DNA of 64,000 nucleotides from Streptomyces coffeae (GCF_016741875.1 NZ_JAERRF010000005.1:1-64000); one strand, 5' to 3'; shown: positions 35,068 through 42,128, numbered from the stretch's first letter. Made by a program: numbers and translations. Notes: generated from the letters alone by a model not told the origin.

Positions 35068-35553
35068 TCAGCGATTGCGGATGTGGGTGTGAGAGCGGCC
35101 GAACCAGCGGTTACTGACGTGGTGGTGGGTGACGAAGGTGTCGCCGCCGCGCCGTCGGCCGGGGGCAGCGACGGCGACCCCGACGGCGACGCCCGCAGCA
35201 ATCAGGACCTGGACGAGAGAGTCCACGACGATGGCCGCGGCCCCGGCGGCGAAGTACGCGCCCACCCCGGCACCGGCGGAGAGCACGCCCTTGGCGGCCA
35301 GCCGCTGCGCGTGTGGGTCCACCCCCGACCGGACCGGCGCCGGAGCGGGCACGGGGGCGTGGATGGTGGGCAGATCCTCACGGCGCACGGCCACGAACCC
35401 GCCGTGGGCGCCGGGGATGTAGACGACGGGACCGCGTTCGGCGGCGAGTTCCACGGCCCCGCTCAGCGGCTGCTGGACGGGGCCGTACAGGTCGGGGGCG
35501 GGCCAGTCGGGGACCGGCTCACCCGGCGGTCGGAAGGGCAGGGGCGCATTCAT
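35068..35553 (-). CDS. Spd-like AICE membrane protein, 161 aa
   Basis: Starts at ATG 35553 (MNAPLPFRPPGEPV), with GGAGGTG upstream; the longer frame overlaps the next gene and is rejected. The N-terminal half is soluble and Pro-rich. Two hydrophobic segments follow (LSAGAGVGAYFAAGAAAIVV and LVQVLIAAGVAVGVAVAA), then a basic His/Arg tail (VTHHHVSNRWFGRSHTHIRNR). This resembles the small membrane Spd (spread) proteins that help plasmid DNA move through mycelium, but only in layout. It is part of the leftward operon. Confidence 0.6.
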   Translation of the reverse strand: MNAPLPFRPPGEPVPDWPAPDLYGPVQQPLSGAVELAAERGPVVYIPGAHGGFVAVRREDLPTIHAPVPAPAPVRSGVDPHAQRLAAKGVLSAGAGVGAYFAAGAAAIVVDSLVQVLIAAGVAVGVAVAAPGRRRGGDTFVTHHHVSNRWFGRSHTHIRNR

Positions 35554-35596
35554 ACAAGGCACCTCCGTGAAAGGGGAACGCGGCGGCGAGGGGCCG

Positions 35597-35932
35597 CTAG
35601 AGGTCGAAGAGGCCACCCTGCGCGGGGTCTGCCGCGGTGCGGGCCGCACGCTGGGCGGCGCGGCGGGTGGCGTCTTGGCAGTCCGGGCACCACGCCTGCA
35701 ACCCGGCCGCCGGAAGCCCGGCCGCAACGCGGGCGGGGGTGAGCGGGTCGGCGGGGGCCGCGATCAGGTGGACGGGGCCGCGGTGCTTGCTGGCGTGGTG
35801 GTCGTGCTCACGCGGGCACCGCCCGCCGCCCTTGGTATGCGGGTTGCCGCACTGGCCGGTGCACTGGCAGCGGTAGCCCGCCGCTTCCATCACCGGCCGC
35901 CAGGTGTCGGCGTAGACGATCGGCTCACTCAT
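35597..35932 (-). CDS. Cys/His-rich HNH-like AICE protein, 111 aa
   Basis: The central region has many possible metal ligands: RCQCTGQCGNPHTKGGGRC, then EHDHHASKHRGPVHLIA, and a late CPDCQ. The order Cys-rich knuckle, histidines, then CxxC resembles treble-clef HNH nucleases or zinc-ribbon proteins. The ATG at 35932 is preceded by GAGGG. A nuclease role is a guess; a structural zinc protein is equally possible. It sits between the Spd-like gene and a coiled-coil protein gene. Confidence 0.6.
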   Translation of the reverse strand: MSEPIVYADTWRPVMEAAGYRCQCTGQCGNPHTKGGGRCPREHDHHASKHRGPVHLIAAPADPLTPARVAAGLPAAGLQAWCPDCQDATRRAAQRAARTAADPAQGGLFDL

Positions 35933-35988
35933 GCCGCCCTCGCCATGCCGTGCCGGTCCGGCAGGCGCCTCGGGAACACGGCAGGGGC

Positions 35989-36474
35989 TCACCGGACGCC
36001 CCCGAGGGGGAGCGGCTGCACCCGCCACAGGACCTCGGCGGCCGGGGGCAGAGCGGCCCCGGGCGTGTGCGCGGTCCACCCCTCTCGCGCCGCGCCCACC
36101 GCCTCGGCCGCGGCCTCGGCTGCGTCGAGGGTGGCGTGCACGCTGTGCAGGGCCCCACGGTGGAAGAGGACGTAGACGCGGTCAGCCACGGCACTGTGCT
36201 TCCGGACCGTGCGCAGCAGCATCCGCAGCGCCTGCCGGTCCTCGGTGTCGAGGAGGGACTGCGCCCGCAGCGTCTCCAGCTCGCCCTCCAGCCGTGCGGC
36301 CCCGGCCGTGACCCGGGCCAGTTCGGCGCGCAGCTCCTCAAGGGCGGTCTCCGCGCGGACCGCGGAATCGGTGACGGTCTCGGCTTCCTGCCGACGCTGC
36401 CCGGCCTCACTCTCGGCGGCCGTCAGGTCGGTGCGCAGGGTGCGCAGGGTCCGGGTACGGCAAACGGTGATCAC
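35989..36474 (-). CDS. Coiled-coil AICE protein, 161 aa
   Basis: Starts at GTG 36474, which overlaps the stop of the DUF2637-like gene by 4 bp (GTGA). Residues about 15-80 form a clear coiled coil (LTAAESEAGQRRQEAE, VRAETALEELRAELARVTAGA). A small alpha/beta region follows (SAVADRVYVLFHRGALHSVHATLDAAEAA). No family is recognised. Its translational coupling to the charged-repeat membrane protein suggests a joint role. Confidence 0.65.
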   Translation of the reverse strand: MITVCRTRTLRTLRTDLTAAESEAGQRRQEAETVTDSAVRAETALEELRAELARVTAGAARLEGELETLRAQSLLDTEDRQALRMLLRTVRKHSAVADRVYVLFHRGALHSVHATLDAAEAAAEAVGAAREGWTAHTPGAALPPAAEVLWRVQPLPLGGVR

Positions 36475-37592
36475 GTGACGGCTCCTTCGAGGGCCTCGGT
36501 GGTGGTGGGCGTGCCGTGGTCGCGCAGTTCCTGGTAGCGGGTGGTCACCCAGCCGACGGACCAGCCGGTCAGCTCGACCGCGGCCCGGACGGACAGGCCC
36601 TGCGCATGCGCGGCGGCGACTACGCGACGGGCGAGGTCCTCCGGCTGCTTCTCCTCGGCCGGGCCGAGGGACAACAGCCGCTGCCGCTCCCGGTACTCAG
36701 CGGCCTCCCGCTCACGGTGTTCACGGTCGCGGCGCTGCTGTTCACGGTCCCGCTGCTGCTGTTCACGCAGCCGCTCTTCCTGTTCACGGTCCCGCTGCTG
36801 CTGTTCACGCAGCCGTTCTTCCTGTTCACGGTCGCGGCGCTGCTGTTCACGCTCGCGCTCCTGCTGTTCACGCAGCCGCTGCTCGCGTTCACGCTCCTCC
36901 CGCGCGCGGCGCTCCTCGGCCTCCTGCCGCTCCCACTCCTGGCGGCGCAGACGCTCCTCGTGTTCCCGCTCCTCACGACGCTCCTGCGCGGCATGCTCAC
37001 GGGCCTCACGCTCCAGGTGAGCGGCATGGTCCCGGGCCTCACGGTCAGCCCGTTCACGGGCCTCACGCTCGCTCTCCCGCTCCTGGCGTGCGCGGCGCTC
37101 TCGGGCCTCCTGAACACCCCGTGAACGCTCCTCCTCGGCGCGCTGTTCACGCGCGATCCGGTCCTGTGCCCGGCCGATCGCGCGGCGCCACGCCAGACCG
37201 GCGTCAGCGATGACGATCAGGATCAGGGGGATGACGGCGTGAACACCGACCCCGACCAGATCGCCTTTGAGCGCGCTGTCGCCGACGTTGAGCAGCAGGG
37301 TCATCAGGCCGGTCATCCAGCGCAGCAGGGTCGCCCAGCCACCGCCGCGCTCGCCGAGCCGGGCGACCGTGGCATCCAGCCGCACGGAGACGATGACCGC
37401 TGCGTCCACCACCAGCGGCAGCAAAGGAGCGGTCGGCTCCCACCCGGCCGGGGTGACCCGCACGACAAGCGGGGTCACCGTGAGGACGGAGTACAGGACG
37501 GCACCGGCAGTGATAGCCCACGTGCCGACCGACAGAACCCGTTCCGCAGCCTGGATCTGGGCGGGGGTCAAGGGAGTTCGGGCGAGGTTCAC
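36471..37592 (-). CDS. DUF2637-like membrane protein with charged repeats and C-terminal HTH, 373 aa
   Basis: GTG at 37592 overlaps the upstream stop by 4 bp. Four hydrophobic segments occupy residues about 15-145 (VLSVGTWAITAGAVLYSVL, LLPLVVDAAVIVSVRL, WMTGLMTLLLNVGDSALKG, VHAVIPLILIVIADAGLAW), matching DUF2637 proteins. From about 145 to 310 the chain is almost pure Arg/Glu/Gln, with repeats of REQQQRDREQEERL, encoded by a 42-bp DNA repeat at 36739-36860. The last 55 residues (ARRVVAAAHAQGLSVRAAVELTGWSVGWVTTRY) look like a helix-turn-helix. This would make a membrane-tethered long coiled coil with a DNA-binding end. Function unknown. Confidence 0.7.
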   Translation of the reverse strand: MNLARTPLTPAQIQAAERVLSVGTWAITAGAVLYSVLTVTPLVVRVTPAGWEPTAPLLPLVVDAAVIVSVRLDATVARLGERGGGWATLLRWMTGLMTLLLNVGDSALKGDLVGVGVHAVIPLILIVIADAGLAWRRAIGRAQDRIAREQRAEEERSRGVQEARERRARQERESEREARERADREARDHAAHLEREAREHAAQERREEREHEERLRRQEWERQEAEERRAREEREREQRLREQQEREREQQRRDREQEERLREQQQRDREQEERLREQQQRDREQQRRDREHREREAAEYRERQRLLSLGPAEEKQPEDLARRVVAAAHAQGLSVRAAVELTGWSVGWVTTRYQELRDHGTPTTTEALEGAVT

Positions 37593-37978
37593 CGACCCGC
37601 CTCCCCGCCCTCGCGGAGGTCGCCGTGCTCCCAGGCGAACGACTCGAACTCCGCGCCGTCGTCCTCGGTGTTGCAGGACAGCGCAGGTGGAAGGGGCGGG
37701 GGGTCCCAGGCGCGGTAGCTGGTGGGCGGATGCTTGGCCAGGCGCTCGCGCAGGTAGGCGGTTTCCCACTCGATGTCGAGGCGGTCAGCCGCCTCCTCGT
37801 TGAGGATGCCGCGCAGAGTGATCGCCGCGTGCATGGCCCGGTCGGTGAGCACACGGGCACGCTCTTCGCTATCACCAACCGTGGCCGGGTGCGGGATGTC
37901 GAGCGCTTCGAGGACCGCGCGCAGCAGGTCTGCGACATCCTCAGGAAGCGGGCCGGGAACCGGGGAGAGGGCGCTCAC
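37589..37978 (-). CDS. Hypothetical AICE protein, 129 aa
   Basis: GTG at 37978 overlaps the upstream stop (GTGA), so it is coupled on both sides. The product is acidic and helical (LPEDVADLLRAVLEALDIPHPA, SEERARVLTDRAMHAAITLRGILNEEAADRLDIEW), with a Pro-rich acidic C-terminus. No signal or membrane segment is present. No family is recognised. Confidence 0.65.
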   Translation of the reverse strand: MSALSPVPGPLPEDVADLLRAVLEALDIPHPATVGDSEERARVLTDRAMHAAITLRGILNEEAADRLDIEWETAYLRERLAKHPPTSYRAWDPPPLPPALSCNTEDDGAEFESFAWEHGDLREGGEAGR

Positions 37979-38241
37979 GCTCCCACCCCCGACGTGCTCA
38001 GCGCAGTGCGGTTCGAGAGCTCCCGGCGGGCGGCCAGTACCCGCCGACGGGCCCGGCGGATACGGCGGGCGTCCAGCTCCGACACCGGCCGGTCAAGCGT
38101 CGCGATCTGCGCGTCCAGCAGCTCAACCTCGGCCGCGATCAGCGGCATCTCGATCTCGATGGCGTCCAGTTCCGCGGCTGTCGGCTCAAGCCAGGGCTCG
38201 AACGCGGTAACAGCCTGTTGAACAGTGACGATGTGCTCCAT
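37975..38241 (-). CDS. Hypothetical helical AICE protein, 88 aa
   Basis: First gene of the long leftward operon. ATG at 38241, with AGAGGAA upstream. The sequence is helical with a central acidic heptad region (ELDAIEIEMPLIAAEVELLDAQIATLD) and a basic stretch (RRIRRARRRVLAARREL), suggesting a short coiled coil that could bind nucleic acid. It is coupled to the next gene. Unknown function. Confidence 0.6.
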   Translation of the reverse strand: MEHIVTVQQAVTAFEPWLEPTAAELDAIEIEMPLIAAEVELLDAQIATLDRPVSELDARRIRRARRRVLAARRELSNRTALSTSGVGA

Positions 38242-38781
38242 GGGTCGTGGTTCCTCTCAAGGTTGAACGGCCCGAACAGCGGCTCCGGTGTTGCAGCACC
38301 GGAGCCGCGCGCCGTTGAAGTCGGTAGATCCGGCTCCCCTCAGCCCCGCCCGTACGGCACCGCACACGGCGGCCTGGACGGACGGAGGAGGCAACCGGCC
38401 GCAGCGCTAGCCGCTGCGATGGCAGGAAGAAGAGAGACCGGCTTGTTCGTCGGCGGAAGACGCCGCGAACGGGGATGACGCACAGGCGCCGCCGTGCCGG
38501 TCGATCACGGCGGCGCCCACGTATTTCGTTGGCTGTGCACGGTGCCCCCTTGCGTGGGAAGCGGACGTGGACAGGTCTCCTTCGAGGCGGGCCGCGCCCG
38601 TATCAGGTAGCGCGGCATGACCCCGTTGTAGGCGTATGGAGACGTGACCTTTCGGTCTAAGCCCTCCGGTTAATGACAAGGCGCCGGGCCGCCTCCCCCC
38701 CGTCCACTGCGGGGCTCCTGGTCGTGCATGGCGAAGCCGTCCCGTCCCGAGGGGTCCGGACTGGCTTGCGGCCACATCCAT
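38242..38781. other. 540-bp non-coding leader between the operator promoter and the operon
   Basis: No convincing gene. Besides the hairpin at 38279-38308 it holds weak reading frames without ribosome-binding sites. If the promoter at 38782-38810 drives the operon, this stretch is a long untranslated leader. Confidence 0.45.
38279..38308 (-). terminator. Hairpin in the operon leader
   Basis: GCGGCTCCGGTG (38279-38290) pairs with CACCGGAGCCGC (38297-38308), a 12-bp perfect stem with a 6-nt loop, 38 bp before the first gene. It could be an attenuator or a terminator for transcripts entering from the right. Confidence 0.5.
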
Positions 38782-38810
38782 AGACTGGACCGGTGGACCG
38801 GTCCAGTCAA
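38782..38810 (-). promoter_or_regulatory. Promoter covered by a perfect GntR-type operator
   Basis: On the minus strand TTGACT (38810-38805) and CAGTCT (38787-38782) are 17 bp apart. Between and over them lies a perfect inverted repeat with 12-bp arms GACTGGACCGGT (38783-38794) and ACCGGTCCAGTC (38797-38808). Its core recurs near the regulator start and end. This should be the main repressed promoter of the leftward operon. Confidence 0.65.
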
Positions 38811-38873
38811 CCCGCTTGAGTGTGCTCCGCCGTTCGTTCAGCGTGTTGTGCCTGGTAGGTGGCGCTTTTCGGC

Positions 38874-38909
38874 AAAGAAAAAAGCTGGACCGGCGGACCG
38901 GTCCAGCTT
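38874..38909 (-). terminator. Intrinsic terminator of the GntR gene, with operator-like stem
   Basis: The arms AAGCTGGACCGG and CCGGTCCAGCTT (38882-38909) form a 12-bp stem followed on the minus strand by TTTTTTC TTT, a rare U-rich tail in this genome. The stem matches the operator core at 38783-38808 in 21 of 22 bases, so it may also bind the regulator. Confidence 0.7.
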
Positions 38910-38930
38910 CTCGGGTGGCGCGTGCGGCGG

Positions 38931-39647
38931 CTACATCGCGTAGGTCTCTTCCCGCTCATAGAGCGGGCCCGGCGTGACTCCTTCCTCGCAGACCAGCGGG
39001 CGCCCCTCCTGGTCGTACGCCGTGTGCAGCACGACGGCCACGGCGGTCGGCTCCGACAGGGCCAGGTGCTCCGCCTCGGTCTCGGTCGCCAGGCGCACCG
39101 TGGTGACGTCCGTCCCCTCCACGGAGAACCGGCCGGTCTGTCGGCGGACGTACCGCGTGGTCCCCTCAGCGATGGGGGCGGTCTGGGTCAGGCGGGGTGC
39201 CGCCTCCGCCACCTCGGGCGGGAACCACGCCACCGCATAGCTGTGAGGGTTCCCGTCAGGAAGTTGCATCAGGCGCACCCGGCGAAGTGCTTCCACTTCG
39301 CCGTCCAAGCGAAGTGCCTCGGCCACATGTGCCGGAGGCACCGCCCAGTCAGGGGCGCCCACGCGCAGGAACGGCATGCCGCCGGTCACGCGCGCCGAAC
39401 CGGCCCGGCGCTCGCCTGCCGGCCGTGCCACGGGGGTCTCGGTGACGATGAACCCCGTGCCCTGCTTGGCCTCCACCACGCCGTCGTTTCGCAGTACATC
39501 CATGGCCTTGATGACAGTGGCCCGTGACACGGACCACTGCTCGGCCAGATCCCGGCCCGACGGAACGGTCTGGCCCGGCTCGAACTCTCCCGCTGCGATC
39601 CGGGACCGCAGGGATTCCGCGATTTCCTCGTACTTCAGCAGCGCCAT
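38931..39647 (-). CDS. GntR/HutC-type repressor, KorSA-like, 238 aa
   Basis: Transcriptional repressor likely to hold the element quiet. The winged helix occupies residues 1-75 (KYEEIAESLRSRIAAGEFEPGQTVPSGRDLAEQWSVSRATVIKAMDVLRNDGVVEAKQGTGFIV, in separate helices). The C-terminal UTRA ligand domain spans about 95-235. The ATG at 39647 is preceded by AGGGGAG; an operator-like site lies 22-43 bp upstream, so it should repress itself. In pSAM2 the related KorSA represses the activator of replication and transfer. Here it is divergent from the methyltransferase and shares its control region. Confidence 0.85.
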   Translation of the reverse strand: MALLKYEEIAESLRSRIAAGEFEPGQTVPSGRDLAEQWSVSRATVIKAMDVLRNDGVVEAKQGTGFIVTETPVARPAGERRAGSARVTGGMPFLRVGAPDWAVPPAHVAEALRLDGEVEALRRVRLMQLPDGNPHSYAVAWFPPEVAEAAPRLTQTAPIAEGTTRYVRRQTGRFSVEGTDVTTVRLATETEAEHLALSEPTAVAVVLHTAYDQEGRPLVCEEGVTPGPLYEREETYAM

Positions 39648-39668
39648 GGCTCCCCTTGTCAGGTCCGT

Positions 39669-39699
39669 ACTGGACTGGTCCACCGGTACACAGCATACT
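39669..39699 (+). promoter_or_regulatory. Leaderless promoter of the methyltransferase with overlapping GntR operator
   Basis: TGGACT (39671-39676) and CATACT (39694-39699) are 17 bp apart and the -10 ends 6 bp before the ATG at 39706, the spacing of a leaderless transcript. No ribosome-binding site is present. Site 39669-39690 carries the operator core (ACTGGAC, GGTCCACCGGT) across the -35 and spacer. Confidence 0.6.
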
Positions 39700-39705
39700 G
39701 CCCTC

Positions 39706-40518
39706 ATGTCGAATCCTGAGGTCGCCCTAGCACCGGAGATCGAACACTTCTACTCAGAGGTCATTGACGAGAACGCCCGGCTGAGCATGTCGGCAGACGG
39801 GCGGCTCGAACTCCTCCGCACGCAGGAGATCCTGCGCCGTTACCTTCCGCCGACCCCGGCGCGCATCCTCGATGTGGGAGGCGGGACGGGCGTCCACGCA
39901 CGGTGGCTCGTGGAAGACGGCTACAAGGTCGAGCTGGTCGATCCCATCGCCCGGCACGTCGAGCAGGCGGCCACGATCTGCCCCGCCTCGGTGGGCGACG
40001 CGCGTGCGCTGGCTGCGGAAGATGCGAGCTACGACGTGGTTCAGCTACTTGGTCCGCTCTACCATCTGCCCGACCCGGAAGAGCGGCGCACTGCCCTCTC
40101 GGAGGCGCGGCGCGTAGTGAAGCCCGGGGGACTCGTCGCCGCAGCCGCGATCAACCGGTACGCATCCCTCTTCGAGCACGTCACCTACGCACATCTGCAC
40201 ACCGACCGCTTGCAGGCGGCCATCTCCAAGATCCTGCGCACTGCTGTACACGACGGCAAGGGCTTCACTCTCTCCTACTACCACCGCGCCGATGAACTCG
40301 CCGACGAACTGCGTGCGGCAGGGCTGACCGACGTGGAGGTGTTCGGGATCGAGGGCCCCACGTGGTCGCTCCTCAAAGCGGTCGAGCAGCAGCCGGGGGA
40401 AGGCCCTACAGACGACATGTTCGCCTCGGCACTGACAGCCGCGCGAATGGCCGAGCCGTACCCGGAACTCCTGGCCGCCAGTTCCCACCTGCTGGCGGTC
40501 GGGAAGGCGCCGATGTAA
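39706..40518 (+). CDS. SAM-dependent class I methyltransferase, 270 aa (AICE cargo)
   Basis: Rossmann-type methyltransferase with motif I ILDVGGGTGVHARWL near residue 49, an acidic loop VELVDPIARHV and motif IV VVQLLGPLYHLPD. The last includes an LGPLYHL segment typical of small-molecule methyltransferases of the Methyltransf_11/25 group. It probably acts on a small molecule rather than DNA. It is the only rightward gene of the element, at its right end, followed by a terminator (40561-40597). The start is taken at the leaderless promoter; the open frame further upstream overlaps the repressor gene. Substrate unknown. Confidence 0.85.
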   Translation: MSNPEVALAPEIEHFYSEVIDENARLSMSADGRLELLRTQEILRRYLPPTPARILDVGGGTGVHARWLVEDGYKVELVDPIARHVEQAATICPASVGDARALAAEDASYDVVQLLGPLYHLPDPEERRTALSEARRVVKPGGLVAAAAINRYASLFEHVTYAHLHTDRLQAAISKILRTAVHDGKGFTLSYYHRADELADELRAAGLTDVEVFGIEGPTWSLLKAVEQQPGEGPTDDMFASALTAARMAEPYPELLAASSHLLAVGKAPM

Positions 40519-40560
40519 TCCGCGCCGCCATCATGACGTCTGCTCAGCCTGAGCGATCTG

Positions 40561-40597
40561 GCCCCGGAGACAGGGAAGTTGTCCCAGTCTCCGGGGC
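40561..40597 (+). terminator. Terminator of the methyltransferase gene
   Basis: GCCCCGGAGAC (40561-40571) pairs with GTCTCCGGGGC (40587-40597), and GGGA/TCCC continue the stem after one mismatch, leaving a 5-nt loop. Confidence 0.75.
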
Positions 40598-40605
40598 CGC
40601 ACTCC

Positions 40606-40665
40606 GGGCCGTCTGTGGGCCGTCCGAGGGTGACCAATGACGACCAACAACGACCAATGACGACC
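40606..40665. repeat. Right-arm repeats: 21-bp direct repeat and two 14-bp repeats
   Basis: 40606-40626 is identical to 25722-25742 at the other end. Next to it GACCAATGACGACC occurs at 40632-40645 and 40652-40665, exactly 20 bp apart. With attR 64 bp away, these look like arm-type binding sites for integrase or Xis. Confidence 0.55.
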
Positions 40666-40728
40666 GTGCCGCCGCCGCTCGGAAGCGGCACCGGAAGGGG
40701 TCTCCCAGGTGGCGGATTCGCCGCATGA

Positions 40729-40816
40729 CTTCCTGCGCAACAAGAAGCAGGAGTGGGAGGAGTACCGCTCGGAGGTCACGCCGTTCGAACTGCGGAAGAA
40801 CCTGCCGGTGCTGTAG
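40729..40816 (+). pseudogene. attR with stranded native 3' end of glnA2
   Basis: 40729-40788 is the 60-bp core. 40789-40816 continues as the original chromosomal glnA2 tail, ending in TAG, and encodes the same LRKNLPVL. It has no start and is a remnant that would be rejoined on excision. Confidence 0.9.
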
Positions 40817-40858
40817 ACGGAGTTCGGGACTGTCAGGACCGTTACCCGGTTCGGACGA

Positions 40859-40896
40859 GGCTCCGGGCCGGTGGTCGTATCCGCCGGTCCGGAGCC
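40859..40896 (+). terminator. Native glnA2 terminator, now stranded beyond attR
   Basis: GGCTCCGG (40859-40866) pairs with CCGGAGCC (40889-40896), with CCGG/CCGG and GG/CC pairs continuing inward. It lies 43 bp past the native stop and before the convergent 40938 gene. Confidence 0.65.
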
Positions 40897-40937
40897 GCTT
40901 TGTGTTCCTCAGCCGATGTGTGTTCTTCGCCCTCGCG

Positions 40938-41921
40938 TCAGGCCATGACGTCCGTCCATCTGCGGCACATTTCCTGGATCTTCAGGAGTTCGGTGCGAGA
41001 GGTCACCCAGGTGTGGGCGTCGGCCGATGAGTCCTGTGCCGCATCGTTCAGCCGGTTGATGAGCTGAGCCCTTGTCGAGTCCGGAAGGACGGTTTTACCG
41101 GCGAACTTGTATCCGGTGTTCAACTGGGTGCGCAGTGCGCGGTCAAGTCCGTCAACCCGTTCGAGAACCTTCTCGGCGAGCTCGGTCTTGTTGCCGTTCT
41201 CGGCTCCGTTGTGCAGGGCTCCGAATGCGCGGATGACATCCGATATCTGAGTCTCCAACGCTGTGCACAGTTTGCGGGTTCGTGCGGTCGCCTTGTTCGC
41301 CGCCACGACGAAGGCGAGCGACAGCGAGGCGGTGAGGGTCAGCCGTGGCGCTGTTTCCAGCCCCTTCACCGCCGCGACCTCCATCAGGAGTCCTGCTGTG
41401 AGCCCCCAGAGCGCCAGGCAGTGGAAGAAGACCTCGCTGGCGACGTGCAGGCGCAACTGGGCGATCGGTTCAGGCCAGTACGAGAAGAGGGAGCGCCCCA
41501 GTGCGATACGGACTCCGGACGCCATGATGATGACGAGACCCGCCAGCGCCATGTTGTGCGAAGCGATGAGGACGATGACCGCGGCAACGACGAACGTGCC
41601 CACCAGTGTGCTGTAGACGGCCACCTTCGCCCGGGACGTCAGCCATTGCCAGATCTGTCCGTACAGAATTCTGACATCGCGGAGGGTTATGACAACCAGA
41701 AGACTGATGACCGACGCGAACATTTCGATCCAGGCGATAAGCAGCGCGACCGCGTTGCCTTCCTTGGACGCGGTGAAGAAACCGCGTGTTGATTCCAGGA
41801 GGATGGGAATGGCGAAGGGAATCCCAAGGAGAACGGCAAGGAGGAACAGGCGGTTTCTTCGCCTGCGGGCGGGGTCCTTTTTGTGCTTCTGCTTGTCTCG
41901 TTCTGGCATCGGTGGAGCCAT
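40938..41921 (-). CDS. Multi-spanning membrane protein of unknown function, 327 aa
   Basis: A basic N-terminus (RDKQKHKKDPARRRRNR) is followed by about six hydrophobic segments up to residue 220 and then a soluble helical domain of about 110 residues (ALETQISDVIRAFGALHNGAENG to EMCRRWTDVMA). The start is the ATG at 41921 (MAPPMPERD); an ATG 4 codons later is possible and neither has a good ribosome-binding site. The DNA is less GC-rich than its neighbours (AGGAGGATGGGAATGGCGAA-type stretches), which suggests recent acquisition. It abuts attR. I do not recognise the family. Confidence 0.75.
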   Translation of the reverse strand: MAPPMPERDKQKHKKDPARRRRNRLFLLAVLLGIPFAIPILLESTRGFFTASKEGNAVALLIAWIEMFASVISLLVVITLRDVRILYGQIWQWLTSRAKVAVYSTLVGTFVVAAVIVLIASHNMALAGLVIIMASGVRIALGRSLFSYWPEPIAQLRLHVASEVFFHCLALWGLTAGLLMEVAAVKGLETAPRLTLTASLSLAFVVAANKATARTRKLCTALETQISDVIRAFGALHNGAENGNKTELAEKVLERVDGLDRALRTQLNTGYKFAGKTVLPDSTRAQLINRLNDAAQDSSADAHTWVTSRTELLKIQEMCRRWTDVMA

Positions 41922-42128
41922 GGAGATCGTGTACGTTGAGGAGCGCCTGACGCTCACATTTTCCCTGAGGGCTCTCGGCCCTGCCAGCCACGCCGCCGCA
42001 AGCGGGTGATTCCGGCACGGGGCGTGGGGCCGGGCCGTCCTCCTGGACCAGCGGCATAACGGATCCTTCTGGCCGTGAGAACCACCGGCTCTTGGACGGA
42101 TCCCCGTGGTGGCCAGGATCCTTGATCC

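Larger units (their letters stand above)
25548..40788. mobile_element. 15.2-kb actinomycete integrative and conjugative element (AICE) in glnA2
   Basis: Bounded by 60-bp perfect direct repeats. Almost all genes run leftward (minus strand): int and xis next to attL, a replication pair (prim-pol and ATPase), an FtsK-type traB, small transfer-type genes and a GntR regulator. Only the methyltransferase at the right end runs rightward. Gene content matches AICEs of the pSAM2 class with a prim-pol type replication module. The unit excised between the cores is 15,181 bp. No phage structural, relaxase or type IV secretion genes are seen, which fits TraB-only double-stranded DNA transfer. Confidence 0.93.

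Noticed and set aside
38505..38618. A 37-codon minus-strand frame in the operon leader
   Set aside because: The start has no convincing ribosome-binding site and the peptide shows no recognisable features; kept only as a possible leader peptide.
38407..38781. A 124-codon minus-strand frame starting right after the GntR operator
   Set aside because: Its ATG lies upstream of the expected transcription start, no ribosome-binding site is present and codon bias is poor.
25548..40816. Prophage instead of AICE
   Set aside because: No capsid, portal, terminase, tail or lysis genes; an FtsK-type translocase with prim-pol replication and a KorSA-like repressor fits an AICE.
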